Positions 1-6,377 of a stretch of 8,635 nucleotides of DNA are shown here, in pieces. A program made the translations under genes and the position numbers. The DNA lies in contig JAOPZG010000219.1 of assembly GCA_025964215.1 (NCBI GenBank), forward strand, positions 1 through 8,635. The letters are read 5' to 3'. This stretch comes from Conexibacter sp. GTDB taxonomy: Bacteria > Actinomycetota > Thermoleophilia > Solirubrobacterales > Solirubrobacteraceae. Positions within the stretch are counted from its first letter, which is position 1; the number at the start of each line of letters is the position of its first letter. Under the pieces are notes generated by a model. The model was not told the DNA's origin, ran no database searches, and saw nothing but the letters and a program-made list of their open reading frames with translations.

Positions 1-539
1 TCGACATCCTGATCAACAACGCCGGCTACGGCAGCGCGGGCCAGTTCGTCGACCTCGACGCCAAGGCCGAGAGCGACATGGTGCGGTTGAACTGCGAGGC
101 GGTCGTCGCGCTCTCGAGCGCCTACGCGCCCGCCATGGTCGAGCGCGGGGCGGGCGCGATCCTGGTCGTCGCCTCCTCGGCCGGGATCCAGCCGATCCCC
201 GGCCAGGCGACCTACGCCGCGAGCAAGGCCTTCGCCTTGAGCTTCGCCGAGGCGCTCCACACCGAGCTCTCGCACCTCGGAGTCGCGGTCACCGCGCTCT
301 GCCCGGGCCCGATCGACACCGAGTTCGCCGAGCGCGCCGGCCTCGCCGACGCGTTCGCCGGCGTCCCGTCGTTCGTCCGCGTCGCACCCGCCGACTGCGC
401 CAGGACCGCCATCGACGGCCTCGCCCGCAACCGCCGCGTCGTCGTGCCGGGCCTCGCGATCAAGGCGACCGTCGCCTCCTCGCGCTACACGCCGCACGCG
501 GTGCTGCTGCCGCTGATGAAGCGCTTCTACCCGGTCTAG
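1..539 (+). CDS. Short-chain dehydrogenase/reductase (SDR), 3' part only
   Basis: The gene starts upstream of the window; the first complete codon in frame is at position 3 and the stop is TAG at 537-539, leaving about 178 residues. The visible part matches classical SDR oxidoreductases, which use NAD(P)(H) to oxidise or reduce alcohols and ketones in the cytoplasm. An NNAG motif lies at the left end (fold-stabilising strand 4). The catalytic tetrad is complete: Asn in LNCEA (codon at 90), Ser in ASSAG (codon at 174), and Tyr and Lys in YAASK (codons at 213 and 225). The 13-residue Ser-Tyr spacing is typical. A PGPIDTEF segment after the catalytic helix matches the usual PG motif. The N-terminal Rossmann glycine-rich motif is outside the window, so NAD versus NADP preference cannot be judged. 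The substrate is unknown. An ATG at 78 is internal, because homology clearly extends upstream of it. Confidence 0.93.
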   Translation, partial: DILINNAGYGSAGQFVDLDAKAESDMVRLNCEAVVALSSAYAPAMVERGAGAILVVASSAGIQPIPGQATYAASKAFALSFAEALHTELSHLGVAVTALCPGPIDTEFAERAGLADAFAGVPSFVRVAPADCARTAIDGLARNRRVVVPGLAIKATVASSRYTPHAVLLPLMKRFYPV

Positions 540-547
540 GTTGCCGC

Positions 548-562
548 GCCCGCGATGCGGGC
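548..562 (+). promoter_or_regulatory. Perfect hairpin in the dodecin leader
   Basis: GCCCGC (548-553) and GCGGGC (557-562) form a perfect 6-bp GC stem around a 3-base GAT loop. It lies 9 bases after the SDR stop and ends 11 bases before the dodecin ATG. There is no T-run after it, so it is not a canonical intrinsic terminator. It could be a weak terminator or processing site between the two genes, or a leader structure. In this GC-rich DNA chance formation is possible. Confidence 0.35.
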
Positions 563-573
563 ACGACGCCTCC

Positions 574-786
574 ATGGCCGAGAACGACACGTACAAGATC
601 GTCGAGCTGGCGGGCACCTCGCCCGATGGCGTGACCGAGGCGCTGCGCTCCGGGGTGGAGCGCGCGAACACGACGCTGCGGGGCCTCGACTGGGTCGAGG
701 TGACCGGCATCCGCGGGCACGTGGAGGACGGCGAGATCGCCCACTTCCAGGTGACCATGAAGGTCGGGTTCAAGCTGGAGAACTAG
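574..786 (+). CDS. Dodecin family flavin-binding protein
   Basis: This 70-residue protein matches dodecins in both length and sequence. Dodecins assemble into hollow dodecamers that bind riboflavin, FMN or FAD between subunits, and are thought to store or buffer flavins. The start YKIVELAGTSPDG forms strand 1 and its turn. The helix follows (VTEALRSGVERANTTLRGL). W40 lies in the LDWVEV strand, where the family has its flavin-stacking Trp. RGHVEDG and the closing strands FQVTMKVGFKLE follow. I chose the ATG at 574 because MAENDTYKIVEL is the expected N-terminus; a TTG at 541 in the same frame would add 11 non-homologous residues overlapping the hairpin. No clear Shine-Dalgarno precedes the ATG. 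The gene lies 34 bp after the SDR gene on the same strand, so co-transcription is possible. Confidence 0.95.
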   Translation: MAENDTYKIVELAGTSPDGVTEALRSGVERANTTLRGLDWVEVTGIRGHVEDGEIAHFQVTMKVGFKLEN

Positions 787-789
787 CTG

Positions 790-825
790 GCCGCGCCGTT
801 CTGCTCGCGCGCGGTGCAGCGCGGC
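790..825. terminator. Possible bidirectional terminator between convergent genes
   Basis: GCCGCGC (790-796) and GCGCGGC (819-825) are inverted repeats with a 7-bp stem and a 22-base loop. They fill the 40-bp gap between the convergent dodecin and glycosylase stop codons. An alternative inner pairing CTGC/GCAG (801-804 with 816-819) is also possible. There is no T-tract on either side. The position is right for a shared terminator, but the loop is long and the composition makes chance pairing likely. Confidence 0.3.
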
Positions 826-826
826 G

Positions 827-1621
827 CTACGCGCTACGACCGCCCTGCTCCGCCGTGCACCAGTAGGTCGTCCGCCCGCCGATCGTCGCGCGGGCCATGT
901 CGGCCCCGCAGCGCGGGCAGACGCCGTCGCGGGTGCGGTGGGGGATGACGTCGCCGGTGTGGACGCCGCCGCGCTCGATGGCGCGGCGGGTCGCGGCCCG
1001 GATCGCGCGGCGCAGCGCGTCGAGGTCCTCGTCGTCGAGGCCGCCGGCCGGGCGGCGCGGGTCGAGCTTCGCCTTCCACAGCGCCTCGTCGGCGAGCAGG
1101 TTGCCGACGCCGGCGATCACCGACTGGTCCATGATCCGCGCCTTCAGCGGGCCCTCGCCGCGGCCGACGCGTTCGCGGAAGTCGTCGCGCGTGACCTCCG
1201 CCGCGTCCGGGCCGAGCCGGTCCAGCCGCGGGTTGAGGACGGCGCGGCCGAGCCGGCGCTTGTCGCGCAGCGCGAGCCAGCCGCCGTCGGCGAAGTGGAT
1301 GGTGAACCGATCCCAGACCGGAAGGTGCTTGCGGCCGCCGTCGGACCAGTAGTCGCCGGCCGCTTCGTCGTCGATGACGATCCGCCCGGCCATGCCCAGG
1401 TGCAGGCCGAGCACCGGCCCGTCGTCGGTCTCGATCCACATGGACTTGCCCTGGCGATGGGCCGAGACGAGGCGATGGCCGACGAGCGCGTCGGCGATCT
1501 CCCCGGGCGCGTGCGGGCGGCAGACGTAGGTGTCGCCGTCGTCCACGGCGACGATCTCGCGACCGAGCCCGTGCTCGGCGATCAGGGCGCGGGCGGACTC
1601 GACCTCGGGAAGCTCCGGCAT
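827..1621 (-). CDS. Fpg/Nei family DNA glycosylase (formamidopyrimidine-DNA glycosylase-like)
   Basis: A 264-residue base-excision repair enzyme of the Fpg/Nei (H2TH) family, which removes oxidised bases and nicks the strand by beta,delta-elimination. The ATG at 1621 gives the diagnostic start MPELPEVE; after Met removal Pro2 is the Schiff-base nucleophile and Glu3 the catalytic acid. An ORF extension upstream to 1684 lacks homology and would bury Pro2. Other family residues are K59 (in QGKSMW), M77 (HLGMAGR, lesion-loop Met), the DKRRLG loop at 120-125, the H2TH region at about 145-215 with GVGN at 171-174, and R250 in the zinc-finger hairpin. Two changes stand out. The usual Phe after the recognition Arg (DPRRFG) is Leu here. 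The zinc finger reads C235, C238, C255 then E258, so the fourth Cys is missing. It may therefore be a divergent paralogue rather than the main MutM, and I give no symbol. It is divergent from the GST-like gene. Confidence 0.93.
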   Translation of the reverse strand: MPELPEVESARALIAEHGLGREIVAVDDGDTYVCRPHAPGEIADALVGHRLVSAHRQGKSMWIETDDGPVLGLHLGMAGRIVIDDEAAGDYWSDGGRKHLPVWDRFTIHFADGGWLALRDKRRLGRAVLNPRLDRLGPDAAEVTRDDFRERVGRGEGPLKARIMDQSVIAGVGNLLADEALWKAKLDPRRPAGGLDDEDLDALRRAIRAATRRAIERGGVHTGDVIPHRTRDGVCPRCGADMARATIGGRTTYWCTAEQGGRSA

Positions 1622-1652
1622 CGCGGTGCAGGGTAGGAGATGATCGGCGGTC
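1622..1652. promoter_or_regulatory. 31-bp divergent start region
   Basis: Only 31 bp separate the start codons of the minus-strand glycosylase (ATG at 1621) and the plus-strand GST-like gene (ATG at 1653). An AGGAGA Shine-Dalgarno-like run (1635-1640) serves the plus-strand gene at 12-base spacing, slightly long. On the minus strand the region reads TACCCT shortly before the ATG, a possible TAnnnT -10 element giving a very short or no leader. Any full promoter must therefore extend into the opposite coding sequence. Confidence 0.4.
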
Positions 1653-2417
1653 ATGAGCGCCGAGCGCCGCCCCGTCCTCGTCACGATCCCGATCAGCCAC
1701 TACTGCGAGAAGGCGCGCTGGGCGCTCGACCGCGCGGGCATCGACTACGAGGAGCGGCGGCACCTGCCGGCGCTGCATCGCGTCGCGGTGCGCCGCGCGG
1801 GCGGGCGGCTGACGGCGCCGGTGCTGGTCTGCGACGAGGCCGGCGTGCTGGACGAGTCGGCGGACATCGTCTGCTACGCCGACGAGCGCGCGCCCGCGGG
1901 CCGCGGGACGATCCCGGAGGACCCGACGCTCGCCGCCGAGGCCCGCGCGTTGGCCGACGACTACGACGAGCGCCTCGGCCCTGCGACGCGGCTCTGGGTC
2001 TACCACCAGATGATCCCGCACCCGGAGCTCGTGACCGCGTCGATGACCGCCGGCGTCCCGGGCTGGCAGCGCCGGACCTTCAAGGTCGGCCACCGCGCGC
2101 TCGGCGCCGTGATCTCCCGCGTGCTGCGGATCGACGACGACACCGTGGTCGACGCCGAGCGCGAGTTCCGCGCGATCTTCGCCGACGTCGACGACCGCCT
2201 CGCCGACGGCCGGCGCTACCTCGTCGGCGACGCGTTCTCGATCGCGGACCTCACGTTCGCGGCGCTCGCCGCGCCGCTGGTCGCGCCGCCCGAGTACGGG
2301 GTGCGGCTGCCGGCGGTGGACGAGCTGCCGCCGCGGATGCGCACGGTCGTGCGCGAGCATCGCGACACGCCGGCGGGCGAGCACGCGCTGCGGATGTTCG
2401 CGACCGAGCGCCGCTAG
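1653..2417 (+). CDS. Glutathione S-transferase-fold protein
   Basis: A 254-residue protein with the two-domain GST layout. The N-terminal thioredoxin-like domain (about 8-82) has ISHYCEKARWAL: S15 and C18 sit where Ser- or Cys-type GSTs place the catalytic residue. TAPVL at 54-58 carries the cis-Pro (P56), and E68-S69 matches the thiol-binding ES pair. The all-helical C-terminal domain (about 90-250) includes YLVGDAFSIADLTF with the S196/D199 N-capping box that nucleates folding. These features predict a cytoplasmic thiol transferase, thiol lyase or reductase; the substrate is unknown. Actinobacteria generally use mycothiol, so glutathione may not be the true cofactor. The start is firm: an in-frame TGA at 1641-1643 precedes the only nearby ATG. 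The gene ends 6 bp before the convergent surface-protein gene, with no hairpin between. Confidence 0.88.
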   Translation: MSAERRPVLVTIPISHYCEKARWALDRAGIDYEERRHLPALHRVAVRRAGGRLTAPVLVCDEAGVLDESADIVCYADERAPAGRGTIPEDPTLAAEARALADDYDERLGPATRLWVYHQMIPHPELVTASMTAGVPGWQRRTFKVGHRALGAVISRVLRIDDDTVVDAEREFRAIFADVDDRLADGRRYLVGDAFSIADLTFAALAAPLVAPPEYGVRLPAVDELPPRMRTVVREHRDTPAGEHALRMFATERR

Positions 2418-2423
2418 CGCGCC

Positions 2424-5400
2424 CTACTTCTTCTTCCTCTTCTTGGCCTTCGGCTTCTTGGTGGCCTTCTTCGCCGGCGGCGCGTGCACGACGTAGCGCA
2501 CGGTCGCCGTGTGATGGTGCGCGCCCTTGCGCGAGGTCACCGTCGCGATGACCGTGAGCTGCTTCTTGGACGCCAGCAGCTTCCGCGCCGCCGCGGTGAG
2601 GTGCAGGGTCACGCGCTTGCTGTGCTTCGGCTTGAGCTTCAGCTTCGTCCGCGCGAGCAGGACGCGCTTCACCTTGGCCTTGGCCGTGCCAGCGGCCACA
2701 TCGCTCTTGCGCCCCTTCAGCGGCTGCTCGGTCTCGAGCCGCACCTCGCGCACGTCGTAGGCATCCGCGTTGAACGCCTGCACCGAGGTCGCCCCGCTCG
2801 CCGAGACGCCCGTGTCGCCCGGCGCGATGCTCAGCGGCGGCGCTTTCTCGGCGATCTTCGCGCAGGCCGAGTACTCGCTCGTCGAGCCGTCGGGCGCCGT
2901 CGCGGTCGCGGTCAGGTAGCGGTCATGCGCCGGCAGCCGCGGCGGCGGCGCCTTGCCGCCGCTCAGCCCCGCCTCCTCGGCCGCGAAGTTCACGACGCCC
3001 GTCTCGTCGGTCTTCATCTTCAGCACCTGGAGGACGTGCTCGCCCTCGCCGTACCCATAGGGGTTGCAGAACGGGCTGGAGCTGATCTCCACGTTGTAGG
3101 TCTTCTCCGGCGCCGTCTCGAGCGTGCCGCGGAAGGACAGCCGCGGCGAGCGCGCCGCCTCGACGAGCACGGGGTAGTTCTGGAGCCCGTTGGGCCCGGT
3201 GTCGGCGTCGAGCGGGTCGTTCGGCGTCGGGCCGTAGACCTGCGAGGGGACCGTCGGGACGGCGATCGGCGTCCCGAGGTCGATGCCCAGGCCGGGCGTC
3301 CCGGGGATCAGCGGGTCGGGGGTGGAGAGCGACGAGTTGTCGTGGATCGAGTTGCCCAGCAGCGAGACGCCCATCGGCCAGTGGCCGCCGGACCCGAAGA
3401 GCCCGATCCCCGCGAGGTGGTTGTGGGCGATCGTGTTCGGCCCGCCGCCGCCGACGCCCACGATCGTGCGCCGCACGTCGCCGACGAAGCCCATGCCGAG
3501 GTAGTTGCCCTGGTGGTCGTCGCCCGCGTCGGTCCCGATGTAGTTGTGGCCGTAGCGGACCTGCGCGGCCTTGGCGGCGTCGATGCGCTGCTCGACGGTC
3601 ACCGAGCTCTCGTCGACGTCCGCGGTGGTGAGCGCGTCGGCGATGTTCAGCGGATCCTGGGAGTACGGCGTGGCGAACGCCAGCTTGCGATCGCTCGCGT
3701 CGGCCGCCGCGGTGTCGAGCTTGGCCGTCTTCTGCTCGGCGTCGGTCAGCTCCCGCTGGGACTGCAGGACGCCGATCCAGTTGTGCTGGAGGAAGTTGGC
3801 GCCGCCCTCGTTCGTGTCGCCGACGGTCGTGCCGTCCACGCCGTCGAGGGTCAACCCGTACAGGTTGCCGTCCAGGATGTTGGACTGGACGGCGTCGCCC
3901 TTCTCGCCGGAGACGAGCGCGCCGAGCAGCGCGCCGCGCACGGTGTTGCCGGAGCCCGCGATCCCGATGTGGTTGTCGTGGCCGAGGCTCGCGACGATCC
4001 CGAGCGCCGAGCCGAAGTCCCCGAGCTTCAGCGCGTTCAGCCGCGCGCCCGGCGCGGTCGAGAGCCCGAGGCGGTTGTTCGAGATGGTGTTGAACGACGA
4101 GCTCGTGCCGCTCATCAGCAGCCCGAGCGCGTTGCCGTAGATCGCGTTGCCGGTGACCTGCGCCCCGCTGACGTCGCCGAGCACGACGCCGAGCAGGTTG
4201 TGCTGGCCGAGCGACGGGTGGCCGCCGCTGATCTGCGCGACGAGGTCGCTGAGCGTCTTGTCGGCGCCGATCGTGTTGCCCTCCACGTGCAGGCCGGTGA
4301 CGCCCTGGCCGAGCGCCATCAGGCCGACCGCGGAGTCCTCGAAGCTGTTGCCGGTCTGCACGTCGCCGACCTGCGCGCCCGCGACGTTGCCGGTCAGCAG
4401 CAGGCCCACCCCGTTGGCGAGCGGCGAGAGCGGGCCGCCGCCCGTGTCGGCGCCGAAGTGCGTGTTGACGATCGCCGGGCCCTGGACCGCGGGGCCCGCG
4501 GACGACAGGACCACGCCGAGCGCGTTGCCGGTCACCGTGTTGGTGCTGAACCCGTCGCCGATCCGCACGCCGCTCAGCGCGCCGTCGCCGGGCGCGAGCA
4601 GGATGCCGATGGCCTGGTTGACCGCCGCCGGGGCGGTCCCGTCGCCCGACAGCGCGGAGCCGATCGCGCTGCCCTTGACGAAGAGGTCCTTGGCCGCGCC
4701 GGTGCGCGCGACGATCCCGCCGCCGGTGGCGAGCAGCCCCTGCTGGGCCTCGGCCGGCGTCGCGGTCCGGCCCTTCAGGGACCCCTCGAAGGCCGTCGCC
4801 GCGTCCGGGCTCCCGTTGCCGAAGACGCTGATCCCCGAGAGCGTCTCGCCGGGCGCGGCGACCTCGATCCCGACGCCGTCGCCGCGCACGACCGACTGCC
4901 GGACGGCGTCGCCGCCCGCGCCGCCGAGCTTGATCCCGAAGCCGCCGAAGCCGGCGACGGCGAGCGCGTTGATGGTGGACTTGCCGCCCTCGACGTCGAG
5001 GCCGTTGACGCCGGCGAGCTGCGCGCCGATCGCGCCGAGCAGGACGCCCTGGCGGCCCGTCGTGCCCGGCTGCGTCGCGCCGTCGATCGAGACCGGCACG
5101 GTGATCGCCGGCAGCGAGGTGGCCGGGGTGATCTGCGCGGCGGCGCCGGTCGGCAGGTTGAAGGTGATGTCGGACGCGCTCGTCTGCCCCTGCGCGTCGG
5201 CCTCCTCGATCGCCGCGCGCAGCGTGCAGGCGCCGGCCGGCGTCGCGCACGAGCCGTCGCCCGGGGCCACGTCGTGGCCGTCGCCGGTGTCGTTGACGAC
5301 GAGCGCGCAGCGCGCCGGCGCCGTGTCGTCGTGGTACTTGCGGATGTGCCCGGTGGAGTCCAGGACGTAGGTGTTGCCGAGGCAGTCGGCGCCGAGGCCG

Positions 5401-6305
5401 ATGGGGACGCCGGTGGCGTCGGGGCCCTGGTAGCCGAGGCGCTCGTCGAACTTGTAGGCGTAGGTCCCGTCGGTGGCGTAGGCGAGGACGCGGCTCTCGG
5501 TCGTGAGCGTCGAGTTGGGCTCGTCGTCGGCGATCAGCACGTGCTGGCCGGCGTCGACCGCGACGTCCTTGGGGTAGTTGCTCGTGCTGTCGTCCCGGAC
5601 CGTGCTCCATTGCGTGACGAACACGCCCTCGGAGGTGTACTTCTGGACGATGCGGTCGCCCTCGAGCAGGTACACGTTGCCGGCCGCGTCGACGTTGAGC
5701 TTGTCGATGCTCATGCTCTGGATCTGGCCGGGATCGTTGCCGGTCGTGCCCCACTTGCGCAGGAACGTGCCGTCGGGGGCGTAGACCTTGATCCGGTTGA
5801 GGCGGACGTCGGCGACGTAGACCTGGCCGTCGGGGCCGATCGCGACGCTGCGCGGACCGGTCAGCTGATCGGTGCCGCCGGCGCCGCCCCACTTGCGGAC
5901 GAAGGCGCCGGTGGGGTCGAAGACCTGGATCAGCCCGCGGTTCACGTCGGCGACGTAGACGTTGCCGTGGAGGTCGACGGCGACGTCGTCGGGGCCGTCG
6001 CCGTAGCCGCTGGTGGCGGCCGAGAACTGGCCGTCGCCGGTGCCGACCGAGCCGAACGTGCGCAGGAACGCGCCGCCGGGGGAGAAGACCTCGATGCGGT
6101 GGTTGCCCGAGTCCGCCACGTAGACGTTGCCGGCGCGGTCGGTCGCGATCCCGGTGCTGGGGGCGGTGACGGTGCCGATCTGCCCGTCGCCCGCGCCCGC
6201 GCCGCCGAACTGCGCGACCAGCGAGATCGTCGCCGAGGCGGATGCCGGCAGCCCCGCGCAGGCGGCGAGGGCGAGCAGCGGGAGCAGGGTTCGGGCGATC
6301 CTCAT
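2424..6305 (-). CDS. Large exported NHL-propeller / CSLREA / parallel beta-helix protein with lysine-rich tail
   Basis: A 1293-residue predicted secreted or cell-surface protein. Residues 1-25 are a signal peptide (R2, R5, hydrophobic core); L13-A14-A15-C16 fits a lipobox, while ASA at 23-25 fits ordinary Sec cleavage. Six NHL blades follow (about 47-85, 103-140, 148-186, 198-234, 243-286, 300-330), each with a D..GNVYVAD-like core. A CSLREA-type segment spans 333-371 (C353, C360, then TLRAAIEEAD). A right-handed parallel beta-helix rich in GN, NTIG and NYIG turns runs from about 380 to 1040, interrupted at about 845-920 by a charged, probably helical insertion. A beta domain at about 1048-1152 (PFCNPYGYGEGE, later LTATA and SEYSAC) precedes an Ig-like region and a terminal tail with ten Lys in the last 15 residues. 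The ATG at 6305 is chosen because GGAG lies 9 bases upstream and a signal peptide follows directly; an ATG at 6323 would displace it. Ligand and function are unknown. Adhesion, polysaccharide binding or a wall structural role are possible. Confidence 0.9.
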   Translation of the reverse strand: MRIARTLLPLLALAACAGLPASASATISLVAQFGGAGAGDGQIGTVTAPSTGIATDRAGNVYVADSGNHRIEVFSPGGAFLRTFGSVGTGDGQFSAATSGYGDGPDDVAVDLHGNVYVADVNRGLIQVFDPTGAFVRKWGGAGGTDQLTGPRSVAIGPDGQVYVADVRLNRIKVYAPDGTFLRKWGTTGNDPGQIQSMSIDKLNVDAAGNVYLLEGDRIVQKYTSEGVFVTQWSTVRDDSTSNYPKDVAVDAGQHVLIADDEPNSTLTTESRVLAYATDGTYAYKFDERLGYQGPDATGVPIGLGADCLGNTYVLDSTGHIRKYHDDTAPARCALVVNDTGDGHDVAPGDGSCATPAGACTLRAAIEEADAQGQTSASDITFNLPTGAAAQITPATSLPAITVPVSIDGATQPGTTGRQGVLLGAIGAQLAGVNGLDVEGGKSTINALAVAGFGGFGIKLGGAGGDAVRQSVVRGDGVGIEVAAPGETLSGISVFGNGSPDAATAFEGSLKGRTATPAEAQQGLLATGGGIVARTGAAKDLFVKGSAIGSALSGDGTAPAAVNQAIGILLAPGDGALSGVRIGDGFSTNTVTGNALGVVLSSAGPAVQGPAIVNTHFGADTGGGPLSPLANGVGLLLTGNVAGAQVGDVQTGNSFEDSAVGLMALGQGVTGLHVEGNTIGADKTLSDLVAQISGGHPSLGQHNLLGVVLGDVSGAQVTGNAIYGNALGLLMSGTSSSFNTISNNRLGLSTAPGARLNALKLGDFGSALGIVASLGHDNHIGIAGSGNTVRGALLGALVSGEKGDAVQSNILDGNLYGLTLDGVDGTTVGDTNEGGANFLQHNWIGVLQSQRELTDAEQKTAKLDTAAADASDRKLAFATPYSQDPLNIADALTTADVDESSVTVEQRIDAAKAAQVRYGHNYIGTDAGDDHQGNYLGMGFVGDVRRTIVGVGGGGPNTIAHNHLAGIGLFGSGGHWPMGVSLLGNSIHDNSSLSTPDPLIPGTPGLGIDLGTPIAVPTVPSQVYGPTPNDPLDADTGPNGLQNYPVLVEAARSPRLSFRGTLETAPEKTYNVEISSSPFCNPYGYGEGEHVLQVLKMKTDETGVVNFAAEEAGLSGGKAPPPRLPAHDRYLTATATAPDGSTSEYSACAKIAEKAPPLSIAPGDTGVSASGATSVQAFNADAYDVREVRLETEQPLKGRKSDVAAGTAKAKVKRVLLARTKLKLKPKHSKRVTLHLTAAARKLLASKKQLTVIATVTSRKGAHHHTATVRYVVHAPPAKKATKKPKAKKRKKK

Positions 6306-6314
6306 GGCGGTGTA

Positions 6315-6318
6315 CTCC
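6315..6318 (-). promoter_or_regulatory. Ribosome binding site fixing the surface-protein start
   Basis: On the minus strand GGAG lies 9 bases before the ATG at 6305, near-ideal spacing. The alternative ATG at 6323 lies upstream of this site and has no comparable Shine-Dalgarno sequence. This supports the shorter start, which places Arg2 and Arg5 at the front of a standard signal peptide. Confidence 0.65.
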
Positions 6319-6341
6319 AACATCCGGTCCGCCGCCGCGTC

Positions 6342-6360
6342 AACGCGTAGGAAACGCGTA
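6342..6360. repeat. Tandem AACGCGTA repeats, candidate operator
   Basis: AACGCGTA occurs at 6342-6349 and again at 6353-6360, identical over 8 bases with an 11-bp period, about one turn of B-DNA. Each copy contains the perfect palindrome ACGCGT. A third partial CGCGT lies at 6336-6340. Same-face spacing and the location between a HTH regulator and its divergent neighbour fit tandem binding of a dimeric regulator, most simply the adjacent LuxR-type protein. Binding is inferred, not shown. Confidence 0.45.
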
Positions 6361-6361
6361 C

Positions 6362-6376
6362 GCTCCGTCTCGGAGC
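6362..6376 (+). promoter_or_regulatory. Perfect hairpin one base before the regulator start codon
   Basis: GCTCCG (6362-6367) and CGGAGC (6371-6376) form a perfect 6-bp stem with a TCT loop, ending one base before the ATG at 6378. The only Shine-Dalgarno-like GGAG (6372-6375) is inside the 3' arm and only 2 bases from the ATG. If the transcript includes it, the structure could hide the initiation region. If transcription starts inside or after it, the inverted repeat could act as a DNA-level site instead. Confidence 0.4.
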
Positions 6377-6377
6377 G

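Larger units (their letters stand above)
6306..6377. promoter_or_regulatory. Divergent promoter region between surface protein and LuxR-type regulator
   Basis: This 72-bp gap must hold the 5' signals for both divergent genes. On the minus strand TTGACG (6343-6338) matches five of six bases of the -35 consensus, but no good -10 lies 16-19 bases on, so assignment to a housekeeping sigma factor is weak. On the plus strand TACGCT (6359-6364) fits a TAnnnT -10 and would give a very short leader. Two AACGCGTA repeats sit between these elements: upstream of and overlapping the minus-strand -35-like hexamer, and overlapping the plus-strand -10-like element. Confidence 0.5.

Noticed and set aside
834..2384. 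A 516-codon minus-strand open frame spanning the glycosylase and the GST-like gene.
   Set aside because: Arg/Pro/His-rich shadow in a different frame from the glycosylase, which has intact catalytic motifs.
2412..2419. CGCTAGCG palindrome at the convergent GST/surface-protein junction as a terminator.
   Set aside because: It has no loop, so it cannot form a normal hairpin, and there is no T-tract.
2426..2445. CTT-rich simple sequence that could be a phase-variation tract.
   Set aside because: It is an imperfect run encoding the lysine tail in frame. Trinucleotide changes would not shift the frame, and it lies at the very end of the gene.
2484..6350. A 1288-codon open frame on the plus strand opposite the surface-protein gene, and a 989-codon frame at 2923-5892 on the minus strand.
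   Set aside because: Both translate to low-complexity Arg/Ala/Gly/Val-rich sequence without recognisable motifs, as expected for shadows of a GC-rich gene. The minus-strand frame at 2424-6305 has clear NHL and CSLREA homology.
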